From assembly GCA_016714645.1 (NCBI GenBank), contig JADKCI010000001.1, positions 1 through 64,000 on the forward strand: a stretch of 64,000 nt of DNA, written 5' to 3'. The stretch comes from Chromatiaceae bacterium. Lineage in GTDB: Bacteria; Pseudomonadota; Gammaproteobacteria; Chromatiales; Chromatiaceae. Shown here in pieces: positions 17,973 to 26,390 of this stretch (positions are counted from its first letter, which is position 1; each line of letters opens with the position of its first letter). The translations under genes were made by a program, and so were the position numbers. The notes under the pieces are model-generated. The model did no database searches and had not been told where the DNA came from. It saw nothing but the letters and a program-made list of their open reading frames with translations.

Positions 17973-19802
17973 GTGACGGGGGTTGACCGGAGGGATTGGC
18001 AAGGCGTTGTGACCAAGCTCAAGCAGTTCCCACTGATGGGGTTCGCCGCGGTGATCACGGTCACCCTGGGCATGTTTCTGTTGCTGTACTGGCATGTCTA
18101 CAACACCTTTCGGGTGAGTCGGATGCTCACCAACGACTACGCCAGCGGGCTTGCGTTGGGTAGCCAGATCCTCTCCAGCCACCTCAACCTGATGTACGAT
18201 GCCCATCTGGTGGTCCTTGATGGTGACCACGCCAAGGCAAGTTCGTATCGCGGTTGGGAGACGGAGCTTCAATCCCATCTGGAGGAGGCGCGCGAACTCG
18301 GCGAGGCGGACCCGGCGTTCGCCTCCCTCGCCTCGCTGGGGAGGGTGAGCCTGGGGTTGCGGCAGCGGGAGAATGCCGCCCTTGACGCCCTCGCCAACCA
18401 TGACCCTGCCACCGCCGAGGCCATGCTGCACAGCCCCGATTACCGCAGCCTCGGCTGGGCATTCGAAGCCCGCGTGGCCGACTCCATCACCCGGCTCAAC
18501 CGTTCCTTCAGCGAGCGGCTGCGCGTGGAGGGTCACCGGGAGCTGACCGCCCTAGTCCTCGCCTTTGCCATCTTCGGGCTCTCCACCCTGGTCTGGGTGG
18601 TCCTGCTGCAGCGGTTACGGGCCTGGGGTCGCGCCTTGGAGGCGGAGATGGCCCAACGCCGCGAGGCGGAGGCGCGGTTGCGCCGGGCCCAGCAGATGGA
18701 GGCCCTGGGGCGGCTGGCGGCAGGGATTTCGCATGACTTCAACAACATCCTGAGCGTCGTTCAGGGTTTCGTGGACGTGGGCCTCAACCGGCTCGCCCAG
18801 GATCATCCCGCCGCCGAGGCGCTGGGAAAGATCGGCGCGGCCGCCCGCCAGGGCACCGAGCTGATTCGATCATTGCTCACCTTCAGTGGCCGCACGGGGG
18901 CCGAGATGGGGCCGGTGGAACTCGGGGGACTGGTGGCGGAGGCGGTTCGGTTGTTCCGCGAGACGCTGCCGGCGATAGTGTCCCTTGAGGTCGATGTCCC
19001 TGACCAGCGAGACGGCTGCTGGGTTTGGGCAAACCGCTCCCAGCTTCGGCAGGTATTGCTGAACCTGGTGCTCAACGCCCGGGACGCGATGCCCGAGGGC
19101 GGGCGCCTGCGGATCGGTCTGGCGCCGGTGGTCGATGAAGAGGGTGAGACAGGGGTCGGCTGGGTCCGACTAGAGGTGGAGGATACCGGCATGGGGATTC
19201 CGGAAGAGTTGAAGGACCGGGTATTCGAGCCCTTCTTCACCACCAAGCCACGGGGCCGGGGCACGGGACTGGGACTGGCGGTGGTTGCCGCCGTGGTGGA
19301 AGAGCATCGGGGTCGGATCCGGGTGGACTCCGAGCCCGGCAGGGGAACCCGTTTCACCCTCGAGCTGCAAGGGCTGGGGCCGGTCCCGGCGGAGGCGGAG
19401 GTCCGCGAGGACGGGGCAGGCAAGCGTGTCCTGGTCGGGCTGGCGGATGCCTATACTCAGGGGCTGGTGCTCTCGGCCCTGGAAGCGGACGGCTATCGGG
19501 TGCGCGCCGCCGAGTCATCCCAAGCGCTCAGGGATGCCATCACCGAACTACCGCCGGATGTGGTGCTGCTCGATGCCAGCCTGGCCACGCGCAGCCTCGG
19601 GGAGTGTCTGCGGGCGGCGCGGGGAGACGGTCGGGCGGTGCCGATCATGGTCCTGGGTCCCGGTCAGGGCGAGCTTACGGAAGAGACCGGGGCGGATGTG
19701 TTGACCTTGGATAGACCCTTCCTGATGAGCGAGCTCATCCGGCTGATCCATAATCTAACGAGCGACCATGGCACCCTTGAAATCACGCATTCTGATCGTT
19801 GA
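17973..19802 (+). CDS. hybrid sensor histidine kinase with degenerate receiver
   Basis: About 610 residues from the GTG at 17973; the frame is open to 17823, but that part looks non-coding. GTG 18009 is an alternative start. Two membrane segments (about 22-45 and 190-212) flank a periplasmic helical sensor region. A coiled linker leads to the H-box GISHDFNNILS (His254), N-box NLVLNARDAMP, and G-boxes DTGMGIPEE and GRGTGLGLAVV. The C-terminal receiver-like domain keeps the phospho-acceptor position (VVLLDAS, Asp534) but lacks the N-terminal acidic pair (VLVGLAD) and has Arg where Lys is expected (TLDRPF). It overlaps the next gene by 35 bases, so the two form a pair. Signal unknown. Confidence 0.85.
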   Translation: MTGVDRRDWQGVVTKLKQFPLMGFAAVITVTLGMFLLLYWHVYNTFRVSRMLTNDYASGLALGSQILSSHLNLMYDAHLVVLDGDHAKASSYRGWETELQSHLEEARELGEADPAFASLASLGRVSLGLRQRENAALDALANHDPATAEAMLHSPDYRSLGWAFEARVADSITRLNRSFSERLRVEGHRELTALVLAFAIFGLSTLVWVVLLQRLRAWGRALEAEMAQRREAEARLRRAQQMEALGRLAAGISHDFNNILSVVQGFVDVGLNRLAQDHPAAEALGKIGAAARQGTELIRSLLTFSGRTGAEMGPVELGGLVAEAVRLFRETLPAIVSLEVDVPDQRDGCWVWANRSQLRQVLLNLVLNARDAMPEGGRLRIGLAPVVDEEGETGVGWVRLEVEDTGMGIPEELKDRVFEPFFTTKPRGRGTGLGLAVVAAVVEEHRGRIRVDSEPGRGTRFTLELQGLGPVPAEAEVREDGAGKRVLVGLADAYTQGLVLSALEADGYRVRAAESSQALRDAITELPPDVVLLDASLATRSLGECLRAARGDGRAVPIMVLGPGQGELTEETGADVLTLDRPFLMSELIRLIHNLTSDHGTLEITHSDR

Positions 19803-20427
19803 TGACCACGCGCTGGTGCGCGACATGCTAAGCCAGCGTCTGGCGCAGGAGCCCGACCTGGAGGTGGTGGGCTTGGCGCAGGACGCCAGTCAGGCGCTCG
19901 ATCTGACGCTTCGACTACGACCCGACATGGTGGTACTGGACATCGATATGCCCGGTCTTTCGGTGTTCGATGCGGCGCAACGTATCGGCACCGAGTTGCC
20001 AGGCACGCGCCTGTTCTTTCTGAGCGGATATGTGCAGGACGGCTATATCGCCCAAGCGCTCCAGGCACGGGCACGCGGTTATGCCACCAAGGGCGGGACG
20101 CCGGATAGTCTGCTCACCTGCATCCGCAAGGTCCTGAAGGGGGGCACCTGCTTCTGTCCCGAGGTACGCAGCCGCCTGGAGATCACCGCCGACGGGCCGC
20201 GCCTGGCGGCGTGCGTGCGCACGCGCGCCCAGCTTCTGACGCCGCGGGAGCTGGAGATCCTCTCCTATCTGGCCAAGGGACTGGCGAAAAAGGAGATCGC
20301 CCGCATCGCCGACCTGAGCGTCAAGACCGTGGAGCAGCACTGCACCCACCTGATGCAAAAGCTCGACATTCACGACCGGGTGGAGCTTGCCCGGTTTGCC
20401 ATCCGTGAGGGTCTCGTCCAGCCCTAG
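19768..20427 (+). CDS. LuxR/NarL-family response regulator
   Basis: 219 residues. The receiver domain has the acidic pair VDDH (12-13), phospho-acceptor Asp58 in VVLDIDMPG and Lys107 in YATKGG. The C-terminal GerE-type helix-turn-helix spans about 155-215 (LTPRELEILSYLAKGLAKKEIA, SVKTVEQHCTHLMQKL). It overlaps the end of the kinase gene, which makes that kinase its likely partner. It should act as a DNA-binding transcription regulator; targets are unknown, though the DUF2202 gene begins 141 bases downstream. Confidence 0.92.
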   Translation: MAPLKSRILIVDDHALVRDMLSQRLAQEPDLEVVGLAQDASQALDLTLRLRPDMVVLDIDMPGLSVFDAAQRIGTELPGTRLFFLSGYVQDGYIAQALQARARGYATKGGTPDSLLTCIRKVLKGGTCFCPEVRSRLEITADGPRLAACVRTRAQLLTPRELEILSYLAKGLAKKEIARIADLSVKTVEQHCTHLMQKLDIHDRVELARFAIREGLVQP

Positions 20428-20568
20428 CCGCTCCACCGAGTCAATAGGTTATCTACCTGATGGGCAGAGGGTGTGGTCCGCGCTATGAATTAAGAAGGCG
20501 GGAGGGGCGCCGGACCGGCAGCCCCAGTCGCCAGGGATTGCGGGAACCACGACAGCGAGGTAAATCAG

Positions 20569-21330
20569 ATGTTCAAGAAACTGGGTGTGATCGGCGGGAC
20601 CCTGGCGATCCTCGCTGTCGGCGCGGCAACGGCTGCCGACTGGAGTCTGGTCCAGGATGACATGAAGTTCATGCGCGAGGAGGAAAAGCTGGCGCGGGAC
20701 GTCTACGCCACGCTCTACGACTTCCATTTGGCTAAGGGCCTGACACTCACCGTATGCGACAACATCGCCTACTCGGAGCAGCGGCATATGGAGGCCATGA
20801 AGCAACTGCTCGACAACTACGGCATCGCGGATTCGGCGGTCGAGGGGGGACAGGGAACCTACCCAGAGAGCTGTCGAGACGATGCGTGCAAGTTCAATAA
20901 CACCGACCTCGCCGACCTCTATGTGAAGCTGGTGGCGGACGGCAAGGTCTCGGGTTTGGGCGCCCTCCTGGTCGGTGGCCTGATCGAGGAGGTCGATATG
21001 ATCGATCTGGCCGAGGCGATCGCCACCGCGGAGGGTTACGCGGATATCCAGGGCGTTTACGACAACCTGCTGTGCGGCTCCGGCAACCATCTGAGGGCCT
21101 TCGCCCACAACATCGAGTTGGCCACGGGTGATTCCTACATTGACGCGAGCGCGGTTTATGTGGATGACTTTGGAATCCGGCCCGATGCGGGGACAGAGGC
21201 TTATGACGCCTATGTGGCTTCCCTCAATGCAATCCTGGCCGCGCCCATGGAGCATTGTGATAGCGGCGCGGCGCGCCCCCAACCCAGGGGCTTACCTCCG
21301 CAGGGAGGGCCGTTCCGCGGCGGCCGTTAG
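20569..21330 (+). CDS. exported DUF2202 protein, ferritin-like fold
   Basis: 253 residues with AGGT eleven bases before the ATG and a signal peptide ending near ATAAD. The helical core has the DUF2202 hallmark FMREEEKLARDVYATLYD, then YSEQRHMEAMKQLLDNYG and a later E-E-x-D segment (GLIEEVDMIDLAEA). The acidic and His residues resemble a ferritin-like di-metal site. The function of the family is unknown. The C-terminal 25 residues are Pro/Gly/Arg-rich. It may be controlled by the kinase-regulator pair just upstream, as no terminator separates them. Confidence 0.85.
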   Translation: MFKKLGVIGGTLAILAVGAATAADWSLVQDDMKFMREEEKLARDVYATLYDFHLAKGLTLTVCDNIAYSEQRHMEAMKQLLDNYGIADSAVEGGQGTYPESCRDDACKFNNTDLADLYVKLVADGKVSGLGALLVGGLIEEVDMIDLAEAIATAEGYADIQGVYDNLLCGSGNHLRAFAHNIELATGDSYIDASAVYVDDFGIRPDAGTEAYDAYVASLNAILAAPMEHCDSGAARPQPRGLPPQGGPFRGGR

Positions 21331-21354
21331 TTCCAGTCAGAGCGCCCCATGGGG

Positions 21355-21389
21355 CACTGACACCCCGGCCCCAGGCCGGGGTGTCAGTG
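21355..21389. terminator. bidirectional stem-loop between convergent genes
   Basis: Perfect 16-bp stem (21355-21370 with 21374-21389) with a 3-base loop, 24 bases after the DUF2202 stop and 43 bases after the gloA stop on the other strand. The T-rich tail is short (CTTATT), but stem strength and position support termination on both strands. Confidence 0.85.
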
Positions 21390-21432
21390 CTTATTCCAGA
21401 GAGACCTCGACCATGGTCACCATCAGGTCCAC

Positions 21433-21819
21433 TCAATTCCTCCGTCCAATCAACTCGATGGGATAGCCATCCGGGTCCGCCACGAAGGCGATGATGGTGG
21501 TGCCGGCGTTCATGGGTCCGGCCTCGCGCATGATGTTCCCGCCCCGCTCCCGGATCTTCTCGCAGGCGCGATGGACATCCTCGACTTCCAGGGCAAGGTG
21601 GCCGAAGCCGGTACCCACTTCATAGGCGCTCACGCCCCAGTTGTAGGTCAGCTCGATGACCGCCTGCGCCGACTCCTCCCCGTAGCCCACAAATGCCAGG
21701 GTGAACTGACCGTCGGGGTAGTCCTTGCGGCGCAGCAGCCGCATTTCCAGGACCTTGGTATAGAAGTCGATGGACCGGTCCAGGTCCCCGACGCGGAGCA
21801 TGGTGTGCAGGATTCTCAT
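21433..21819 (-). CDS. gloA: lactoylglutathione lyase (glyoxalase I)
   Basis: 128 residues, the single-domain bacterial length. It converts the methylglyoxal-glutathione hemithioacetal to S-lactoylglutathione in the cytoplasm. Metal ligands His5, Glu56, His74 and Glu122 fall exactly where they do in the E. coli enzyme. Motifs include MLRVGDLDRSIDFY, GFGHLALEV and ADPDGYPIELI. The short form is the nickel-preferring type. Monocistronic by position. Confidence 0.96.
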   Translation of the reverse strand: MRILHTMLRVGDLDRSIDFYTKVLEMRLLRRKDYPDGQFTLAFVGYGEESAQAVIELTYNWGVSAYEVGTGFGHLALEVEDVHRACEKIRERGGNIMREAGPMNAGTTIIAFVADPDGYPIELIGRRN

Positions 21820-22072
21820 CGGTCTGTCTTCCCTTGATGGTGGTTTTGGATGTTACGACACGCCTCTTGCTGGTCGATCCCGACCCCTTTGTGCCCGGCT
21901 ATTTCATCCCCTGGCGGATGCTCTCCAACGCCATGTCAGCGTCTACAATGGTTATATTCCCCAGCGGGCCATCGGGTCACCTCAGCCCTCGGGGGAGGTA
22001 TGCCCGTCCTGGCATCAACAGCAACCAGACTCGTTCGTTTCAAAAGTAATAATCTCCCGAGGCTTGAACGCT

Positions 22073-23068
22073 ATGCTTGAAAACACCGTCGTTATCTTTC
22101 CACAATGCGGTCAGCCGGAACAGGTCCTTGAGCTGAACCCTGCCCCTGTTCGTGAACCCCTGGCCGGTGAAATCCAGGTACGGATGCTGGCGGCCCCCAT
22201 CAACCCGGCCGATATCAACTTCGTCCAGGGTGTCTATGGCCTCAAGCCGGAGTTTCCTGACGCTCGCGTCGGCTTGGAAGGCTGTGGCGTGGTCGAAGTA
22301 TCCCGTTCGCCTGCTTTCCTGCCCGGCGATAGTGTGATCCTGCTGCATGGCGTCGGTACCTGGGCCAGGTATCTGACCGCCTCGGCAGATCAGTTCCTGA
22401 AACTGAAGGTCACCCTCGACCCGGCACAGGCGGCGATGCTGAAAATCAATCCCCCTACCGCCTATCGGTTGCTGACGGGTTACCGGGAACTGCAAAGAGG
22501 TCATTGGATCGTTCAAAACGCGGCTAACTCTGGAGTTGGACGCTGCGTGATTCAGATTGCCCGGCTTCTGGGATTCAAAACCATTAACTTTGTCCGCGGA
22601 GCGGGTCGGTGGGCTGAGGAATTAAGGACCCTGGGGGCGGATGTGGTCGTGGGGGAGGATGATCCACAGGGGGTCAAGCGGGTCTTGGAGGAACTGAAAG
22701 ATGAAAGGCCCCTGCTGGGGTTGAATGCGGTGGGTGGCGAGAGTGCCACGCGATTGATGCAGGTGCTGGGTTCTGGCGGCACGCTGGTGACCTACGGGGC
22801 CATGAGTAAACAGAGCGTGAAGGTGCCCAACAGTTTTTTTATTTTCAAGGGGCTTGAACTGAAAGGCTTGTGGATCACTGCATGGCTGAAACAACAACCG
22901 CCGGCGGACATTGCGCAGCTTTATGACCGGCTGGCCGGGTGGATGGCGAACGGCGGATTACACCAAGCGATTGATTCGAATTATTCACTTGCGCAGGTGA
23001 AAGCGGCTGTTACCCGGGCCCAGGAGGAACACCGCAACGGCAAGGTCATTCTTCGGCTTGATCAATAA
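22073..23068 (+). CDS. zinc-independent MDR-family reductase, 2-enoyl thioester reductase-like
   Basis: 331 residues from the ATG at 22073 (GAGG about 12 bases upstream). The GroES-like domain carries NPADINFVQGVYG with Tyr55, the signature of mitochondrial-type trans-2-enoyl reductases (ETR1/MECR). The Rossmann domain has NAANSGVGRCVIQIAR and NAVGGESATRLM. No structural or catalytic zinc cysteines are present. It probably uses NADPH to reduce a 2-enoyl-CoA or -ACP, or a quinone-like substrate. It has no functional neighbours. Confidence 0.85.
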   Translation: MLENTVVIFPQCGQPEQVLELNPAPVREPLAGEIQVRMLAAPINPADINFVQGVYGLKPEFPDARVGLEGCGVVEVSRSPAFLPGDSVILLHGVGTWARYLTASADQFLKLKVTLDPAQAAMLKINPPTAYRLLTGYRELQRGHWIVQNAANSGVGRCVIQIARLLGFKTINFVRGAGRWAEELRTLGADVVVGEDDPQGVKRVLEELKDERPLLGLNAVGGESATRLMQVLGSGGTLVTYGAMSKQSVKVPNSFFIFKGLELKGLWITAWLKQQPPADIAQLYDRLAGWMANGGLHQAIDSNYSLAQVKAAVTRAQEEHRNGKVILRLDQ

Positions 23069-23204
23069 CCAGCGCTCCGCGGACGCCATCAAAACCCGGG
23101 AGATGATTAACTTCTGAACCGAACAACTCTAGCTGCTTTAGCCGTCACTGTTCCAGGGCCTCGGCGAGCTGATAGGGCCGCATGCCCGCTGGCTCGAACC
23201 GCCC

Positions 23205-23606
23205 TCACATCACCTCACCGAGATAGGCGCCCAGATCCATATCGGCCCCGTAGATATGCCCGGTCAGCCAATGCTCAACAAATTCGATGTCCTCACTCGA
23301 AGCCGGACTCTCCCCGCTCTGGAACTTCCACTGGAGTGCCTGGGCACTGTCGATCAGCTCCGTATGTTCGGACCGGTGCTCCGCCAGACCCGGGTAGCCA
23401 TACTTGAGCATCAGTCGCTCCTCATGCTTAAAATGCCATACCGTACAGCTAATTAGCTCATCAACCAGCGCTTCGGTGTAGTCTCTGGACGCCCCTTCCG
23501 CGACGGAACGATTGAGAAGATTAAACAGGTCCACCAGTTTGCGGTGATCTTCATCGATTTCAGGAACACCGACACTCAGCGTCTTGTCCCATACCAATTC
23601 TTTCAT
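23205..23606 (-). CDS. bacteriohemerythrin
   Basis: 133 residues from the ATG at 23604-23606 (AGGA about 11 bases upstream); a start 42 bases earlier would add a non-conserved tail. All seven di-iron ligands of the family are present at canonical positions: His21, His58, Glu62, His77, His81, His117 and Asp122 (DEDHRKL, WHFKHEE, HRSEH, HIYGADMD). It binds O2 reversibly in the cytoplasm and may store, deliver or sense oxygen. This fits a microaerophilic or facultatively anaerobic, heme-rich lifestyle. Confidence 0.95.
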   Translation of the reverse strand: MKELVWDKTLSVGVPEIDEDHRKLVDLFNLLNRSVAEGASRDYTEALVDELISCTVWHFKHEERLMLKYGYPGLAEHRSEHTELIDSAQALQWKFQSGESPASSEDIEFVEHWLTGHIYGADMDLGAYLGEVM

Positions 23607-23850
23607 AAGCTTCTGTCCTGATGGTTGAAAAAATGGGAACTCGATCATAAGTCCCGTCGATTTACCCCAACGCCATCAGCGCAGGGTACCTCATGATCAC
23701 TGGCGACTCATCATCCCCCCGCAAGCTTGTCGGCCCCGACCAGGTTCCCTATCCTATGGGCGACGCCTGACTGCGCAAGGCCGGTACCAGCCGGATGCCC
23801 AATACCCTCGCGGGAGCCCTGGGACGCAGCGGGCATCACCTCTATCTCTC

Positions 23851-24147
23851 TCACACTGGCCTTGGCTTAAACGCCACTTCCAGTCCCAGTCCACGCGCGA
23901 CCTTGACGATCGTGCTGAAGTTCGGCTGACCATGACCGGACAGCGCCTTGTAGAGCCCTTCACGGCTGATGCCGGTCTCCCGCGCCAGTTGCGCCATATT
24001 GCGCGCCCGTGCCAGGGTGCCCAGGGCTTGAGCGATCAGCCGTCCATCCCCGGTGTCCTCGGCAATGCACGCATCCAGGTACAGTTGCATCTCCTCCGAT
24101 GTCCCCAGATAGTCAGCACTATCCCAGCGGGAAAAGTGTTCAGCCAT
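23851..24147 (-). CDS. HigA/XRE-type antitoxin (addiction-module antidote)
   Basis: 98 residues. The N-terminal toxin-binding arm begins with WDSADYLGTSEEM, and the C-terminal helix-turn-helix has MAQLARETGISREGLYKALS followed by PNFSTIVKVARGLGLEV. This is the pattern of the small antidote proteins that pair with HigB-like toxins. Its ATG overlaps the last codons of the toxin gene upstream, as is usual in these operons. It is intact although the toxin is not. It probably represses its own promoter. Confidence 0.92.
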   Translation of the reverse strand: MAEHFSRWDSADYLGTSEEMQLYLDACIAEDTGDGRLIAQALGTLARARNMAQLARETGISREGLYKALSGHGQPNFSTIVKVARGLGLEVAFKPRPV

Positions 24148-24446
24148 GGTGCGCCCTCCACTCCGCCGCCAACTGCCGGGCGGCTTTGATGTCGCGTTGC
24201 TGCGAGCCTTTGTCGCCACCACTGAGCAGGACAATGAGCACCTGCCCCTGGCGGATGAACATAGAGTCGGTAGCCGGGACCGGCAAAGACGCGCGCCTCG
24301 TACAAGGATCCCGCCAGCGTCTTGCAATCGCCCAGGTTGCCGGTCGCCATGCGATCGATACGCGCCTGGATGGCTACCCGCGACCGTACATCCTGCAGGC
24401 CGGTCAGCCGTTTCTCAAAGGTGTCGGATTTGAATATCTCGAACAT
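24140..24446 (-). pseudogene. HigB/RelE-type toxin, frameshifted
   Basis: The first ~62 residues match addiction-module killer proteins (FEIFKSDTFEKRLTGLQD, IQARIDRMATGNLGDCK, YEARVFAGPGYRLYV). One extra base near 24260 shifts the frame; dropping it restores a normal C-terminus (FIRQGQVLIVLLSGGDK, RQLAAEWRAHHG) that stops at 24140-24142 inside the antitoxin start. A complete toxin would be about 101 residues. Such toxins are ribosome-dependent mRNases. As read, the toxin loses its last 40 residues and should be inactive, unless this is a sequencing error. Confidence 0.85.
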
Positions 24447-24447
24447 G

Positions 24448-24481
24448 TGTTAACCCTAGTTAACAGTCGCGCACCTGTCAA
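24448..24481 (-). promoter_or_regulatory. promoter and palindromic operator of the toxin-antitoxin operon
   Basis: On the reverse strand TTGACA (24476-24481) is followed 17 bases later by TAGGGT (24453-24458). Perfect inverted arms TGTTAAC and GTTAACA (24448-24454 and 24459-24465) overlap the -10 element and end just before the toxin ATG. This is the expected site for autorepression by the antitoxin. Confidence 0.7.
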
Positions 24482-24599
24482 CTAGGTGACGGTCGCCCTG
24501 GCCAAACTAGAATGGCGCAGCCCATACCAATAGATAAGGCGATGTCAGCACACCTGTGGCTCTGGCTGGGCAAATCGATCTGTTAGTGGCTCAGATTAG

Positions 24600-24857
24600 G
24601 TGGCCATTGACACCGACGAATTGCTGGGTCGCATCAAAGTCCTGGAGGCGGAACTGGAAGCGGAAATTAGTCAGCGACAGGCCGATTTCCGTGATTTCGG
24701 TGATGCCGAGGCGTATCGCAAGGAATTGGATGAATTAAGAAAGCCTGGCCGCGGCGCGGGCGGCCACGGGATGGTGTGGCGCGAGCGCCTCGCGGATTCA
24801 CCTTCCAGGCCAGTCCCGCATCCTGGCACGGCAAGATGCGAGTCCCGACCTTCCTGA
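24600..24857 (+). CDS. small uncertain ORF, possibly truncated
   Basis: 85 codons from a GTG. The first ~48 residues are charged and helical with a heptad-like pattern (LLGRIKVLEAELEAEI, AYRKELDELRK) and look protein-coding. The rest is Gly/Arg/Pro-rich and looks random, so a real gene may have lost its 3' end. No good ribosome site. Function unknown. Confidence 0.3.
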   Translation: MAIDTDELLGRIKVLEAELEAEISQRQADFRDFGDAEAYRKELDELRKPGRGAGGHGMVWRERLADSPSRPVPHPGTARCESRPS

Positions 24858-24872
24858 GTATGACGGTGTGGA

Positions 24873-25238
24873 TTACGGTAGTTGGCTCTGACCTTGCCCC
24901 AGACGCTCTTCGATCGTTATCGTGACCAGGCCGTCGGCATCGGGCGCGGAGATCTCCACGTCGAGCGACGACTCGACCTGCGTGCCCTGTCCTTCGAGAG
25001 CATCGGAGATGCTGTCGACAACCATCGCCACATCATCAGCTTCCACAGTCACCGAGACGATGGTCATGGTGGGGGTGGTGCTCAGGTCCAGGAGCAGATG
25101 CGGGCTGTCCGCAAGGTTCTCATCGATCATGGCATAGATGTCGTCGGCGACTATGCCTTCCGCCATGTGATGGGCGGCTACAGGGGCAGCGACGAAGAAT
25201 GGAATCAGGGTGGCGATCAATGCAAGATGCTTTCTCAT
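24873..25238 (-). CDS. small exported hypothetical protein
   Basis: 121 residues from the ATG at 25236-25238 with AGGAG about 10 bases upstream. The signal peptide is MRKHLALIATLIPFFVAAPVA, then HHMAEGI. The mature ~95 residues alternate hydrophobic and acidic segments (TMTIVSVTVEADDVAMVV, LEGQGTQVESSLDVEI, GLVTITIEER), suggesting a small alpha/beta ferredoxin-like fold. No cysteine remains after cleavage. Family not recognised; periplasmic location inferred. Confidence 0.72.
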   Translation of the reverse strand: MRKHLALIATLIPFFVAAPVAAHHMAEGIVADDIYAMIDENLADSPHLLLDLSTTPTMTIVSVTVEADDVAMVVDSISDALEGQGTQVESSLDVEISAPDADGLVTITIEERLGQGQSQLP

Positions 25239-25519
25239 GTCAAACTCTCCTGAAGGCGAAGTTGGTTGAGGACTTTCCTGCGCGACGCGCGTCCCTGGCG
25301 ATGCAGTCATGACGCGTGAGACATCCTGCCTCGGGTCGCCTACAAAACTTACCTTCCGCGATGGGGCGGGGCCATGAGAATTCGCAAGCGGCGCCTCGGC
25401 TGCCGACACGAGGACTTCGACCGGTTGGATGTGTAGTGGTGTTGCACTTGATTCTAGACTACGCCGTGCGAATGAATCCGCACCTACCCGCCTCTAACCT
25501 CTAACCGACCTGTATTGAA

Positions 25520-26041
25520 TCAATAGGGTTTTCTCCCAACCCAATTGCCCGGCGGCTGGTACTGACAGACCCACACCTGCTCACGTGAGTCATCGCACAC
25601 CGCGACGCCACAGCCCACCCTGGTGGTGCTTTTCCAAACGACTTGCGTGTAATGCCCGCACATTTTGCCAGTGGCACAGCTGTTGTTCTTGTAGTCATAG
25701 TTGGCACCCTCGCTGCCCCAGTCGTCCACAACCTTCTTCGGGCTGATTCTCTGCAGTTCGCGCTTGCCATCCGACCATTTGATTGCACCCGCCCAATACA
25801 GATTCTCACCGTATCGCCCATTAGGCTTGCTGTGCTGCATGCGACACTGGTTGGATTGCTTCAGATGGTTCGCCCATTTCTGGGCAGAAGCGGCAAGTTC
25901 AGGCGAATAAGCGAGGGGTGGAGCGCCAACTGTTTCGCGCCAGCGATTGTGCGCGGCAACCATTCGGTCCGCATCCACGTCTAACGCCTGCGCCGACAGG
26001 GCAGGGACGAGACAGCAGATGAGCAGGAGTCGCTTTAACAT
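25520..26041 (-). CDS. exported CAP-domain (SCP/PR-1-like) protein
   Basis: 173 residues from the ATG at 26039-26041, where a signal peptide begins (MLKRLLLICCLVPALSAQA); an ATG 18 bases upstream is the alternative. CAP signatures are present: AAHNRWRETVGAPPLAYSP, AQKWANHL, GENLYWA, and near the end CGHYTQVVWKSTTRVGCGVAVC and WVCQYQPPGNWVGRKPY. Six cysteines in the C-terminal half fit conserved disulfides. CAP proteins are secreted or periplasmic; bacterial roles are poorly defined. Confidence 0.9.
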   Translation of the reverse strand: MLKRLLLICCLVPALSAQALDVDADRMVAAHNRWRETVGAPPLAYSPELAASAQKWANHLKQSNQCRMQHSKPNGRYGENLYWAGAIKWSDGKRELQRISPKKVVDDWGSEGANYDYKNNSCATGKMCGHYTQVVWKSTTRVGCGVAVCDDSREQVWVCQYQPPGNWVGRKPY

Positions 26042-26151
26042 TTCACAGGTAGTTAGCATAGACCAGCATTAAGTTGATCCCCCTTATGTTCTGGTGTTTC
26101 CGGGCTTTGAGGTGGGTCGGCGACGGGTAGGCGGTCTTGTGATGTTATCCA

Positions 26152-26190
26152 CAAAAATAAAAAGGCTTAGAGCCTTTCGGTTCTAAGCCT
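26152..26190 (-). terminator. terminator of the tRNA-Asn transcript
   Basis: Reverse-strand hairpin AGGCTTAGA / TCTAAGCCT (26163-26171 with 26182-26190) followed by TTTTTATTTTTG. It begins 11 bases after the encoded CCA end of the tRNA. Confidence 0.92.
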
Positions 26191-26200
26191 CTGTCTTATT

Positions 26201-26276
26201 TGGCTCCCCGGCGTGGACTCGAACCACGGACCTAATGATTAACAGTCATCCGCTCTACCGACTGAGCTACCGAGGA
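26201..26276 (-). tRNA. tRNA-Asn (anticodon GTT)
   Basis: 76 bases on the reverse strand, from TCCTCGGTAGCTCAG to GCCGGGGAGCCA. Acceptor, D, anticodon and T arms all pair; the anticodon loop reads CTGTTAA with GTT at 26241-26243; the T loop is GTTCGAGTC. The CCA end is encoded. It stands alone with its own terminator. Confidence 0.97.
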
Positions 26277-26390
26277 ATGGTTTAAGCCCGGCATTCTATT
26301 GGCCATTCTTACCGGAGTCAAGGACCGCGCGCGGCCACGCCAGGGCAACGGGGGTCCCGACCGGCCACGCCGCCGTTAGGCGTTACCCTA

